Shown here: in pieces, positions 36,137-44,781 of the stretch
Layout of the letters: each line of letters begins with the position of its first letter
Numbering within the stretch: position 1 is the first letter of the stretch
Source: an uncultured bacterium
Lineage (GTDB): Bacteria; Cyanobacteriota; Vampirovibrionia; Gastranaerophilales; Gastranaerophilaceae
DNA: 64,000 nucleotides
Direction: 5' to 3'
Assembly (NCBI GenBank): GCA_949284415.1
Contig: CASDVM010000006.1
Span: 62,001-126,000, forward strand
Notes under the pieces: model-generated
Seen by the model: the letters and a program-made list of their open reading frames with translations, nothing else
The model's database searches: none
Told to the model about the DNA's origin: nothing
Translations under genes and position numbers: made by a program

Positions 36137-37653
36137 TTAATTCTGTACTGCAGAGCCTGCATAAGATGAGTCTGCTTAATATCTTCCGCACCTTCAAGAT
36201 CTGCTATGGTTCTTGCAAGTTTCAGAATTCTGTCATAGCGTCTGCCTGAAAGCTGATATTTTACAGCTGCCGTTTTTAATAATTCGGCGCTCTGTTTATC
36301 TATCACGCAATATTTTTTTATGAGTTTAGAAGTCAATTCAGAGTTAGTTAAAATTCCGTCATTTCTATAGCGTTCAGCCTGAATTTTTCTTGCTTTAACA
36401 ACTCTTTTTCTAATATCTTCGGAAGTTTCGGCAGACGGCTGCGTATTCAAAAGCTCATCTGCAGTAAGTCGCGGGACTTCTACCTGCAGATCAATTCTGT
36501 CAAGCAAAGGTCCTGACAATCTTGCTTTATATCTGCTTATCTGAAATTCAGAGCACGTACACTGTTTTTCTTTATCACCGAGATAACCGCACGGGCATGG
36601 ATTCATAGCGCCGAGAAGCATAAATTTTGCAGGATACCTGATAGAATGTTTGGCTCGCGAAATCACAATTTCTCCGTCTTCAAGAGGCTGACGCAAAACC
36701 TCCAATACATTTCTCGGGAATTCGACCATTTCATCTAAAAATAAAACTCCTCTGTGAGCAAGCGTAATTTCACCGGGTTTAGGATTAGACCCTCCGCCGA
36801 TTATGCCGTTTGCGGAAGCTGTATGATGAACGGCTCTAAAAGGACGTTTTGTCATCAAAGGTTCATCTGGAGACAGAAGCCCGCATATACTATATATTTT
36901 TGTAAGCTCAAGAGCTTCTGAAAGTTCAAGAGGCGGCAAAATTGATGCAAAACATTTTGCCATAAGAGTTTTACCTGACCCGGGAGAACCTGTCATTAAC
37001 ATATTATGACCGCCTGCCGCGGCGATTTCTAGGGCACGCTTGGCTTTTTGCTGCCCCTTTACATCTTTAAAATCATAGATATATTCCTGCTTTGCGCTGT
37101 CTGTCAAATATTTATTTATATCAATTACAGTAGGTTTTATCTGAATATCTGAAAAATGGTTAACAACATCACCGAGACACCCTGCGCCAAAAATATTAAC
37201 ACCGCCTGCAAGCGCTGCTTCCACAGCGTTAACCTCGGGAACAAATATATTTTTTACACCTTCTTCTTTTAATCCGAGAATTAAAGGCAAAACACCCGTC
37301 ACTCCGCGCAGAGTTCCGTCCAGAGAAAGTTCCCCGATAAATGCATAATCTTTTATCTTATCTTCTTCAAGAACTCCTTCTTCTACAAGAAGACCAATTG
37401 CAATAGGCAGATCAAAGTTTGAGCCCTCTTTTTTCAAATCAGCAGGTGCAAGATTCATAACAACTTTTTTAGCCGGAAACGTAAAGCCCGAGTTTTTTAT
37501 AGCCGAACGTACTCTGTCGCGCGCCTCATTTATCGCCGTATCAGGCAGCCCCACAATAGCAAAACCAGGAAGTCCGTTTAAAACATCTGTTTCCACAGAA
37601 ACTTTATATGCATTAAGACCTATTACTGTCGCGGTTGTAACTTTATTTACCAT
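36133..37653 (-). CDS. comM: ComM/YifB-family magnesium chelatase-like AAA+ ATPase
   Basis: The 506-residue protein has the N-terminal Lon-like/ChlI domain (VNKVTTATVIGLNAYKVSVE, then GLPDTAINEARDRVRSAIKN). Walker A is GSPGSGKTLMAK (about residue 222) and the ChlI-like Walker B is GVLFLDEMVEFPRNVLE. A zinc-like CPCGYLGDKEKQCTCS and a C-terminal helical domain follow. ComM is a hexameric helicase that extends branch migration during natural transformation. Together with PilT and pilins it hints at competence, although no comEA or comEC is in this window. Confidence 0.93.
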   Translation of the reverse strand: MVNKVTTATVIGLNAYKVSVETDVLNGLPGFAIVGLPDTAINEARDRVRSAIKNSGFTFPAKKVVMNLAPADLKKEGSNFDLPIAIGLLVEEGVLEEDKIKDYAFIGELSLDGTLRGVTGVLPLILGLKEEGVKNIFVPEVNAVEAALAGGVNIFGAGCLGDVVNHFSDIQIKPTVIDINKYLTDSAKQEYIYDFKDVKGQQKAKRALEIAAAGGHNMLMTGSPGSGKTLMAKCFASILPPLELSEALELTKIYSICGLLSPDEPLMTKRPFRAVHHTASANGIIGGGSNPKPGEITLAHRGVLFLDEMVEFPRNVLEVLRQPLEDGEIVISRAKHSIRYPAKFMLLGAMNPCPCGYLGDKEKQCTCSEFQISRYKARLSGPLLDRIDLQVEVPRLTADELLNTQPSAETSEDIRKRVVKARKIQAERYRNDGILTNSELTSKLIKKYCVIDKQSAELLKTAAVKYQLSGRRYDRILKLARTIADLEGAEDIKQTHLMQALQYRIN

Positions 37654-37683
37654 AAAATAATATTACTACAAATATTTTTATTG

Positions 37684-37689
37684 TATAAT
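37684..37689 (+). promoter_or_regulatory. TATAAT box of the GT9 gene, leaderless-type
   Basis: TATAAT, six bases (CAGGCT), then ATG at 37696. Confidence 0.5.
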
Positions 37690-37695
37690 CAGGCT

Positions 37696-38679
37696 ATGAA
37701 TATTTTAGCTGTCAATTTCGGCGGAATAGGAGATGAAATATTTTTTCTGCCCGCTCTTATATCTTTAAAAAAAGAATTTCCCGAAGCAAAAATTACTCTT
37801 GCACTGGAACCGAGAAGCAAAAGCGTAAAAGATTTAACTGATATTATAGATGATTTATTTCTTATTGATATTAAAGGGAAAAATAAATATGCCCAGCTTT
37901 TAAAACTTGTGTATCTCGCACGCAAAGGGCATTTTGATATGGTTTTCTCGTCAGGAGGAAACAAATTTATCAGTATCCTTTTGACACTAACAGGAATAAA
38001 AAAGAGATACGGTTATGATACAGGCAAATTGAGCAAAATTCTTTTAACAAAAGCTGTACCTTTAAATAAAAATCGGTATGCCTGTGCTATGTATCATGAA
38101 CTTGTAACGCCTGTTACAAACTACAAAACATATATCCCTGAAATCAATGTTGAAAGACAGGAAAAAATCTCGAATTCCGTTCTGATACACCCCGGAGTGA
38201 GCAAAATGAGCGTGCAAAAGGGAATGGTAAAAACGGTTACGGCGGATGTATGGGCACAGACTGTTGATTTGCTTCTTGAAAAAGGCAAACATGTTATCCT
38301 GGCGGGAGGCCCCGATGACAAGGAAGTAGTAGAAACAATTCTTTCTCGCATCACTCTTCATTCTTCACTCTTCACTAATTGTTATGGCAAAACAAAAAGT
38401 TTAAAAGATCTGGCGGTTCTTATCGGGAAAGCAGAAAAATTTATATGCTCTGATTCTGCACCTTTGCATGTTGCAGTTGCTATGGGAACAAAAACCTATG
38501 TAATTTTCGGACCGACAGATGATAAAAAATTAATTCCGCAATCTGAAAATGTTATCCCGATTAAAGCATCGGATAACTGCCCGATAAAACCGTGTCTTTG
38601 GGAGCACCGACAAACAACATGCGAAAAACTTGACTGCTTAAAAATTACGGCACAGGATATTGTTCGGAAAGTTCTTTAG
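37696..38679 (+). CDS. Glycosyltransferase family 9 (heptosyltransferase-like)
   Basis: The 327-residue protein begins MNILAVNFGGIGDEIFFLPA, the GT9 nucleotide-sugar fold start. VLIHPGVSKMSVQKG follows in the middle. The C-terminal donor-binding segment is FICSDSAPLHVAVAMGTKTY, then FGPTDD. The family transfers ADP-heptose or related sugars to lipopolysaccharide core or other glycans at the inner face of the membrane, in keeping with a diderm envelope. The ATG at 37696 fits the family N-terminus. The 3' end overlaps the convergent HD-domain gene by 35 bases. Confidence 0.88.
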   Translation: MNILAVNFGGIGDEIFFLPALISLKKEFPEAKITLALEPRSKSVKDLTDIIDDLFLIDIKGKNKYAQLLKLVYLARKGHFDMVFSSGGNKFISILLTLTGIKKRYGYDTGKLSKILLTKAVPLNKNRYACAMYHELVTPVTNYKTYIPEINVERQEKISNSVLIHPGVSKMSVQKGMVKTVTADVWAQTVDLLLEKGKHVILAGGPDDKEVVETILSRITLHSSLFTNCYGKTKSLKDLAVLIGKAEKFICSDSAPLHVAVAMGTKTYVIFGPTDDKKLIPQSENVIPIKASDNCPIKPCLWEHRQTTCEKLDCLKITAQDIVRKVL

Positions 38680-39283
38680 AATACAAATCTTCAAAAATAA
38701 TACGTAATTTATTTTTATCTGCAATTATTTGACGCAATTCATTCAAAGGTTCAGCATTTTTGGAATCTTCCAACCACAATTTCATATAACCGCCTCCGGC
38801 ATATTTTTCTTTCATATGTTCAACAAGATGCTCCCAGTGAATTTCCTTATCAGAGGAAGGCGTATTTTTCATAGAATACTGAATAGTTCGTTTGATAATT
38901 TTTAAAGGTACAATATCCCTGTCAGCCTCTGCAACTATTTTTCCGTAAATACTTCTTGGAGGATTTTTTGAAGATGCTCTATGATCTTCCACTGCCTCTT
39001 TCATAATCTTTATTTCTTCGTGCGAAAACCATTGTCTTAATTGAATATCAGATTCAAGAATTTTTCCCGAAACAATATGATGCAGTTCTCTGCCTTCACA
39101 TAAGCCTAAATCATGATATGCAGCTATAACATAAGCACATTCAAGATTTACACCGTATTTTTCTGCAAGATTTAAACTCTCGCAAATAACATCTCTGACA
39201 TGTTCAACTCCATGCCCTTTATCGAATTCTGTATACTTTGGAATTACAATAGTTTCAATATATTTTTCTAATTCTTTATTCAT
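38645..39283 (-). CDS. HD-domain phosphohydrolase-like protein
   Basis: The 212-residue protein has the HD metal site: FDKGHGVEHVRDVI (His near residue 25), AAYHDLGL (His-Asp near residue 58) and later HHIVSG and EADRD. HD proteins hydrolyse phosphoesters of nucleotides or related compounds; the substrate cannot be told. The ATG at 39283 overlaps the TAA of the SDR gene upstream (TAATG), so both are one operon with tcdA (tcdA, SDR, HD). A longer start at 39310 would overlap the SDR coding sequence without gain. Confidence 0.8.
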   Translation of the reverse strand: MNKELEKYIETIVIPKYTEFDKGHGVEHVRDVICESLNLAEKYGVNLECAYVIAAYHDLGLCEGRELHHIVSGKILESDIQLRQWFSHEEIKIMKEAVEDHRASSKNPPRSIYGKIVAEADRDIVPLKIIKRTIQYSMKNTPSSDKEIHWEHLVEHMKEKYAGGGYMKLWLEDSKNAEPLNELRQIIADKNKLRIIFEDLYSKELSEQYPVP

Positions 39284-39984
39284 TATATTCCGACACTCAA
39301 TCCTGCACAAATATTTATTGACTGCCCCGTAATACCTTTTGCATCTTCCGAAATTAAGTATTTACAAAGTTTTGCAATCTCTTTGGGTTTTACAAATCTT
39401 TTTTGCGGGATTGTTTCCATTATTTCTTCTTTTGAAAACTCGCTTTCCTCAATAGAATTCATTCCGAGTTCCGTTTCAACCCAGCCGGGATTTATTGTAT
39501 TTACGGTTATATCAAATTCCGCAAGTTCAAGTGCCAGAGCTTTAGTCAATCCTATAAGTCCTGATTTTGACGATGAATAAATGCTTGCATAAGCTTCTCC
39601 CATTACACCCGAAATTGATCCGATATTTATTATTCTTCCCCATCTTTGCCCCTTCATGTGAGGAATTGCTTTTGATATAAGATATGCAGGAGCAATTAAA
39701 TTTGTTTGATAAAGCCTTTGAATATCAGCTATACTCATAGTTTCAAGCCCTGCATAAATATATTCGCCCGCATTATTGATTAACACGTCTATATTTTTTT
39801 CTTCAATAAATTTTGCAAGTATATTTATATCTTTTGATAAATCGCATACACAAAATCCTTTAGCATTACAAGCAGTGAGTGCCTGTTCATTCCTGCCTGT
39901 AACAAATACCTCACCGGCAGATTGAAGCTCATTTGCTATTGCGTTGCCTATTCCTTTAGAAGCGCCTGTTACTAATATATTCAT
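39283..39984 (-). CDS. Short-chain dehydrogenase/reductase, FabG-like
   Basis: The 233-residue NAD(P)-dependent oxidoreductase has TGASKGIGNAIA (6-17) for cofactor binding, NNAGEY near residue 71, a catalytic Ser in INIGSISG and YSSSK (Tyr and Lys, about 150-154). INPGWVETELG follows. FabG-type proteins reduce 3-oxoacyl-ACP, but many SDRs of this form act on other alcohols or ketones, so the substrate is not assigned. The start overlaps the tcdA stop by four bases (ATGA). Confidence 0.88.
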   Translation of the reverse strand: MNILVTGASKGIGNAIANELQSAGEVFVTGRNEQALTACNAKGFCVCDLSKDINILAKFIEEKNIDVLINNAGEYIYAGLETMSIADIQRLYQTNLIAPAYLISKAIPHMKGQRWGRIINIGSISGVMGEAYASIYSSSKSGLIGLTKALALELAEFDITVNTINPGWVETELGMNSIEESEFSKEEIMETIPQKRFVKPKEIAKLCKYLISEDAKGITGQSINICAGLSVGI

Positions 39985-40727
39985 GATTTATACTCCTTTA
40001 AAAAATTTCGAACAATGAATGATGCCATAAATATTCCGGCACAGCTTGCAACAAACGGAGTTGATGACGGAGTAATCTTTGTGAATTCAATATTTTCACC
40101 GTTTTTTGTAATTATTTTTTCATTAACTGAAATCTTTTCCTGTACAAAAGGTTTTTCTCTGCTTGCAACAACAGTAATACCTTTTTCAACCCCGCGTTTT
40201 TTCAGCTGATAAATTATATTTGAGACAAACGGCACATTTTTGTTTTCAATTTCAGAAATATCGCATATATACAACTGTGAGGGATCAATTCTGTTACCTG
40301 CACCCATCGAACTTATAACAGGAATCTTGCTTTTTACACAAGTTTCAAGCAATTCAATTTTTGAACGCATTGTATCTATTGCATCGGCAGCATAATCAAC
40401 ACTTGAAAAATCAATATTACCCGTATAAAAATCATCAATAACATTCAATTTTATATCAGGATTTATATCTTTCAGCCTCTGCTCAAAAAGATAAGTTTTT
40501 TTTTGCCCTACAGTTGAATGCAATGCAACAAGCTGGCGATTTATATTAGTTTTTGAAACAGTATCAAAGTCGACAAGCGTCAGCTCTCCCGTACCTGCTC
40601 TTGCAAGAGCTTCCGCGCAATAACCGCCGACTCCGCCAAGCCCAAAAACAACAATATGTTTCTGTGAAAGAAGTTTTTGATTTTCTTCTCCCCAAAAAAG
40701 TTCATTGCGCGAAAAAATATTTTCCAT
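39981..40727 (-). CDS. tcdA: tRNA threonylcarbamoyladenosine dehydratase TcdA
   Basis: TcdA cyclises t6A37 to ct6A37 in tRNAs that read ANN codons. The 248-residue protein belongs to the E1/ThiF superfamily. It starts with a helix (FSRNELFWGEENQKLL). HIVVFGLGGVGGYCAEALAR (about 24-43) forms the ATP-binding glycine loop, and VDFDTVSKTNINRQL carries the conserved NxxRQ. SSMGAGNRIDPSQL and SCAGIFMASFIV follow. It lacks the zinc Cys pairs of ThiF/MoeB, which fits TcdA. It is the first gene of an operon with the SDR and HD proteins. Confidence 0.9.
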   Translation of the reverse strand: MENIFSRNELFWGEENQKLLSQKHIVVFGLGGVGGYCAEALARAGTGELTLVDFDTVSKTNINRQLVALHSTVGQKKTYLFEQRLKDINPDIKLNVIDDFYTGNIDFSSVDYAADAIDTMRSKIELLETCVKSKIPVISSMGAGNRIDPSQLYICDISEIENKNVPFVSNIIYQLKKRGVEKGITVVASREKPFVQEKISVNEKIITKNGENIEFTKITPSSTPFVASCAGIFMASFIVRNFLKEYKS

Positions 40728-40813
40728 TTAAACCCTCATACGAATATCTAACTTTTGCAAAAGCTTAAGTTAAAATTCTATCCTCTCCAAAATCGGGCGA
40801 GGAGCAAATTATT

Positions 40814-41041
40814 CTATTTAATTATTCCGAAGCCTAAAAGGAATGTACAAATTAAAAATATTGCCGAAACTATTGCTGTCAGCTTGTTTAATCCTTTTTC
40901 AGCACTTTTCTGCGATGCAAATACATGAGATGCTCCGCCGATGCCTGCAATTCCATCGCCTTTCGGGGAATGCAATAAAATTAAAACGATTAATAATAAA
41001 GCTGAAATAATCTGAACAGCCCAAACTAAATTTAATAACAT
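40814..41041 (-). CDS. secG: Protein translocase subunit SecG
   Basis: The 75-residue membrane protein has two hydrophobic helices (LVWAVQIISALLLIVLIL and AIVSAIFLICTFLLGFGII). Between them is the SecG signature loop LLHSPKGDGIAGIGGASHVF. SecG is the small accessory subunit of the SecYEG channel. The start codon abuts the stop of the NrtR-like gene, so the two genes are co-transcribed. Confidence 0.93.
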   Translation of the reverse strand: MLLNLVWAVQIISALLLIVLILLHSPKGDGIAGIGGASHVFASQKSAEKGLNKLTAIVSAIFLICTFLLGFGIIK

Positions 41042-41728
41042 TTATTTTTTCTCCTTTTTCTTAGAAATAAAGTGGGCTCTTTTAGAATTCAATTTGATAT
41101 TTTCAAAAGTATATAATCTTGCAGGTCTTTTTGATGAAGACTTTGTATATTCATTAAGTTCAATCAAACCTTCTGTCGAAAGAGCTTTCTTTCTGAAATT
41201 GCGTTTATCTAATTTTTTACCCATAATCAGCTCGTAAGCTTTCTGCATTTCGGTCAGTGTAAATTTTTCATTCAAAAGCTGATATGCAACAGGGCATAAT
41301 TCTAATCTTTCACGGGTTCTTTTCAGAGAATATTCAATAATTTCTTTGTGGTCAAAAGCCAGAGGCGGAAGATCAGAAATCTTATGCCAGCCCAATTCCA
41401 GTGTAGGCACGATATTTATATCTTCTGCTCTCACCAGCGCAAAATATGCACAGGTTATAACTCTTGCATTCGGGTGTCTCAAAGGATCTCCGAATGTGTA
41501 TAACTGTTCAAGGTAAACGTTATCAATATTTGTACGTTCTTTTAATACTCTTAACGCTGCCTGATCAAGGTTTTCAGATAATCTTACATAACCGCCCGGG
41601 ATAGCCCATTTATCTTTAAAGGGTTCATTAAGACGTTTAACCAGCAAAACCTGCAAGGCATCATTTTTCATCGTTACTATTACAACGTCTACCGTAATTT
41701 CGTGTGTCTTGGTTTCGTTAAAAATCAT
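41042..41728 (-). CDS. NrtR-like regulator: Nudix domain fused to a winged helix
   Basis: The 228-residue protein has an N-terminal Nudix-like domain (about 8-140). Its box is present but degenerate: GGYVRLSE keeps G-x5-E, while the RE and EE positions read RV and ER (VLKERTNI). It is therefore probably a ligand sensor, not a hydrolase. A C-terminal winged-helix domain of NrtR type follows (about 145-215, LTEMQKAYELIMGKKLDKRN, then RPARLYTF). NrtR proteins sense ADP-ribose and control NAD metabolism genes. No NAD genes are adjacent here; secG follows directly. The spacer upstream holds GTTAATA/TATTAAC-like inverted repeats. Confidence 0.85.
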   Translation of the reverse strand: MIFNETKTHEITVDVVIVTMKNDALQVLLVKRLNEPFKDKWAIPGGYVRLSENLDQAALRVLKERTNIDNVYLEQLYTFGDPLRHPNARVITCAYFALVRAEDINIVPTLELGWHKISDLPPLAFDHKEIIEYSLKRTRERLELCPVAYQLLNEKFTLTEMQKAYELIMGKKLDKRNFRKKALSTEGLIELNEYTKSSSKRPARLYTFENIKLNSKRAHFISKKKEKK

Positions 41729-41887
41729 AAATTCTCTGTCCCTAAGATTAATAATATAATAAAAATAAAATTTTACATTAGTTAATAGTTATTTTTTATT
41801 AACAATTTTTAACATGAATTTTAAAATAGAACAATTTATATGAACATAAATACTTTATATATATAAGGGGAAATTTTCAGAGGAAAA

Positions 41888-42754
41888 ATGAGTATATATA
41901 ACTGGGGATTAAACAACATATTTATGAATAGTTTTATACCGATGCCCGCGGATCCATTTGGAGGCTTAAATCCTTTTTGCACAGGTTTCGGATATTCTAA
42001 TCCGTTTTTTAACTATATGATTCCTCAATTTAATATGTTTCCGTCTTTTATAATGCCGTCAAACAGCATATTCAATTCAATGCCTGCTATGAATTATTCA
42101 ATGCCTTTTATGTCTAATCCGTTTAACTATACACTGCCATCGACTGTTTACACTGCGGGCTTAGAAGGCTTTGATATTCCGGCATTCAACTCTTTGAGCA
42201 CTGCTGCAAATAAAAATCTATCAAATACAAGTACAACAAAATCAGAATACAAAGGTGTTAAACGTTCTGTCAAATTAGATAAGAATTTCTTAAACAGAGT
42301 TAAACAAATAGCGGATAAAATAAATTGCGATTATAAAGATTTATTAGCAATTATGAACAGTGAATCAGGGCTTAATCCTGGAGCATGGCACGGGAAAAGC
42401 GCTGTTGGCTTAATCCAGTTTACAGATATTTGTCTTGATCAAATCAATCTTGTATACGGAACATCTTACACAAAAGAACAGGTCGGCAAAATGACAGGCA
42501 TCCAGCAGCTTGATCTTGTTGAAAAAATACTTGTCTATATAAAAAAACAAAAATTCCCGCCCAATAAAAGACTTTCAGCCGGAGATGTATATGCAATGAT
42601 TTTTGCTCCAAGCTATGCAAATCAAGAAGTTTTATACAAAAAAGGGTCAAAAGGATATGCACAAAACCCTCTGGATCTAGACAAAGACGGTGCTATTACA
42701 AAAACAGACCTTGAAAATCACTTGAAAAAAAAGCAAGTTGAAATTATTGCTTAA
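41888..42754 (+). CDS. Lytic transglycosylase-like protein with Met/Phe/Pro-rich N-terminus and EF-hand-like motif
   Basis: The 288-residue protein has an N-terminal region (about 1-115) rich in Met, Phe, Pro and Asn with no obvious signal peptide. The SLT/lysozyme-like domain (about 125-250) contains LLAIMNSESGLNPGAW, where the Glu of ES would be catalytic, and AVGLIQFT. At the C-terminus DLDKDGAITKTDLENHL (about 260-276) is an EF-hand/dockerin-like calcium loop. It should cleave peptidoglycan, perhaps during passage of a pilus or flagellum or at division, since minCDE follows. The missing export signal leaves the route open, and a type III or holin-like route is possible. Confidence 0.75.
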   Translation: MSIYNWGLNNIFMNSFIPMPADPFGGLNPFCTGFGYSNPFFNYMIPQFNMFPSFIMPSNSIFNSMPAMNYSMPFMSNPFNYTLPSTVYTAGLEGFDIPAFNSLSTAANKNLSNTSTTKSEYKGVKRSVKLDKNFLNRVKQIADKINCDYKDLLAIMNSESGLNPGAWHGKSAVGLIQFTDICLDQINLVYGTSYTKEQVGKMTGIQQLDLVEKILVYIKKQKFPPNKRLSAGDVYAMIFAPSYANQEVLYKKGSKGYAQNPLDLDKDGAITKTDLENHLKKKQVEIIA

Positions 42755-42785
42755 TTATAAAGATTTTCCATAAATTTATATTACA

Positions 42786-42840
42786 ATTCGAAATATTTCA
42801 TTGATGTTCCGAAATGTTTCATGTATGTTCATGAAATATA
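42786..42840 (+). promoter_or_regulatory. Iterated operator-like sites upstream of minC
   Basis: Three GAAAT cores (42790, 42811, 42833) are spaced 21 and 22 bases apart, about two helical turns. The first two are palindromic (GAAATATTTC and GAAATGTTTC). They lie within 80 bases of the minC start. Confidence 0.4.
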
Positions 42841-42866
42841 TAACAGATTTGCGGAAAGGCTTTAAA

Positions 42867-43949
42867 ATGGATAAGGGATACATTGAAAACGGTTTTATTG
42901 TCGATGTAAGCAATGCTCACAAGACATCTGAAATTATTTATGAACTGAGCAGAATTTTAGATCTGCCTGACGCACAGAGCAAAAAAGTCTGCCTGAAACT
43001 CGGCTCGGTTGATTTGACAACTACCGAACTTACAAGTATAAAAGCTCTTGTTGAATCAATGAATTCTGAAATAGAATTCATTACCACAGCATCAGATTAT
43101 ACGGTAAAATCTGCTGAAGAACTTGATATAAAAGTTTCAGAACTTGAAAATAAAGTTCCCATGCCAGAATTTAACGCTGATCAGGAAAAAGTTAATCAGG
43201 AGCTGGAAAGAGCTTTAGATAAAATTTTTGGAGATGAAAACACAGAAATCAAAACTTTCGCACAGGAAGAAGATTTGAAAAAATTACAAAAAGATGCGCC
43301 TGCAGCCCCGGTTAAACCGCTTGACGAAATAAGCAGTAAACCAGCTGTATCCGAAAATCAAATGGAAACTATTGAAACAGCTGCTGTTGAAACTGAAAAA
43401 GCAAATCTTAAAACCGATAATAATGAAATCACCTTAAAATCTTCCGCACCGGCAGAAACTCAAGATTTCAACCCTGCAGAAGAATTAAAAGATTTTAACA
43501 GCGAACTTGAAAACGCAAACAAAATTGAAGGGGAAGATATTGAAGATATAGACTACAATCTTGATGATTTAAGAAAATCTTTGAGAGAAACAGAGAAACT
43601 TCCCACATTGTATATCCAAAGGACATTACGTTCGGGACAGAGCATAACCTCAGACGGAAATATTGTAATTATCGGAGACGCTAATCCGGGTTCTGAAATT
43701 ATTGCCAAAGGCGACATCACTATCTGGGGTATTTTAGGTGGAATAGCTCATGCCGGTTCTGCCGGAAACAGGTATGCAAAAATCCGCGCCTTAAAAATGA
43801 ATGCTATTCAGTTAAGAATAGCTGATACATTTGCAAGACGTCCGGATAATATTAATATTCCGTATATCCAAAAAACCGATACATTTATTCCCGAAGAAGC
43901 CTGTATATACAAGAAACAAATAATTATACGCAAAATACACGAATCATAA
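42867..43949 (+). CDS. minC: Septum site-determining protein MinC
   Basis: MinC inhibits FtsZ ring formation away from mid-cell. The 360-residue protein is longer than the usual 220-270. It has an N-terminal domain (1-110), an acidic Glu/Ala/Lys-rich linker (about 110-245) and the C-terminal beta-helix domain (about 250-355). That domain carries RTLRSGQSITSDGNIVIIGD, then ANPGSEIIAKGDITIWG and GGIAHAGSAGN, which bind MinD. The ATG at 42867 follows GGAAAGG; an upstream frame extension lies in the operator-like repeats. minD is 12 bases downstream. Confidence 0.92.
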   Translation: MDKGYIENGFIVDVSNAHKTSEIIYELSRILDLPDAQSKKVCLKLGSVDLTTTELTSIKALVESMNSEIEFITTASDYTVKSAEELDIKVSELENKVPMPEFNADQEKVNQELERALDKIFGDENTEIKTFAQEEDLKKLQKDAPAAPVKPLDEISSKPAVSENQMETIETAAVETEKANLKTDNNEITLKSSAPAETQDFNPAEELKDFNSELENANKIEGEDIEDIDYNLDDLRKSLRETEKLPTLYIQRTLRSGQSITSDGNIVIIGDANPGSEIIAKGDITIWGILGGIAHAGSAGNRYAKIRALKMNAIQLRIADTFARRPDNINIPYIQKTDTFIPEEACIYKKQIIIRKIHES

Positions 43950-43961
43950 AAAGGAGAAATA

Positions 43962-44780
43962 ATGAGCGGTAGAGTTATCGTAATAACATCCGGAAAAGGC
44001 GGTGTAGGCAAAACTACAACTAATGCCAATATCGGAACGGCCCTTGCCAAAGCTGGCAAAAAGGTTGTAATGATCGACACCGATCTGGGATTAAGAAATT
44101 TAGATTTATTACTTGGCCTTGAAAACAGAATAGTTTATACAATTGTAGATGTTGTTGAAGAACGCTGCAAACTTAAACAGGCTTTAGTAAAAGATAAAAA
44201 GAATCCGAACCTGTGCCTTCTTGCTGCAGCACAGACACGTGATAAAACAGCCGTAACGGAAGAACAGTTGAAAGATATATGCGAACAATTAAAAAAAGAT
44301 TTCGATTTTATTCTTATTGACTGTCCTGCAGGGATTGAACAGGGTTTCCAAAATGCAGTTGCAGGAGCCTCCGAAGCAATCGTTGTTACAACACCCGAAA
44401 TGTCAGCTGTTCGTGATGCCGATAGAATTATCGGACTTCTGGAAGCAAAAGAAGAAATTAAATCTTATAAACTATTGTTAAACAGAGTACGTCCAAACCT
44501 TATTAAAACAAATGATATGATGAGCGTAGATGATGTCGTTGAAATACTTTCAGCGGATTTAATCGGAATAATTCCTGAAGATACAGGCATTATTACTTCA
44601 ACTAACAAAGGCGAACCTATTGTTAACGATGAAAAATCACTTGCAGGCAAAGCTTACAACAATGTCGCAAGAAGAATTATAGGCGAAGACGTTCCGTTCT
44701 TAAATCTTGAAGAACCGCAGGGAGTAATGGCTAAGATGAAAAAGTTCTTCTCCGGACTTATGGGAAAGGAGAAAGCATAA
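43962..44780 (+). CDS. minD: Septum site-determining ATPase MinD
   Basis: MinD is a membrane-associated ATPase that recruits MinC and is released by MinE. The 272-residue protein has the deviant Walker A GKGGVGKTTT (11-20), the MIDTDLGLRNLD segment and DFILIDCPAGIEQGF. Its C-terminal amphipathic helix, MAKMKKFFSGLMGKE, targets the membrane. AAAGGAG lies just before the ATG. The minE start follows one base after the stop. Confidence 0.97.
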   Translation: MSGRVIVITSGKGGVGKTTTNANIGTALAKAGKKVVMIDTDLGLRNLDLLLGLENRIVYTIVDVVEERCKLKQALVKDKKNPNLCLLAAAQTRDKTAVTEEQLKDICEQLKKDFDFILIDCPAGIEQGFQNAVAGASEAIVVTTPEMSAVRDADRIIGLLEAKEEIKSYKLLLNRVRPNLIKTNDMMSVDDVVEILSADLIGIIPEDTGIITSTNKGEPIVNDEKSLAGKAYNNVARRIIGEDVPFLNLEEPQGVMAKMKKFFSGLMGKEKA

Positions 44781-44781
44781 G

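Noticed and set aside
41042-41728. Active Nudix hydrolase
   Set aside because: The Nudix box lacks the RE..EE catalytic acids and the protein continues into a winged helix, so a regulator is more likely.
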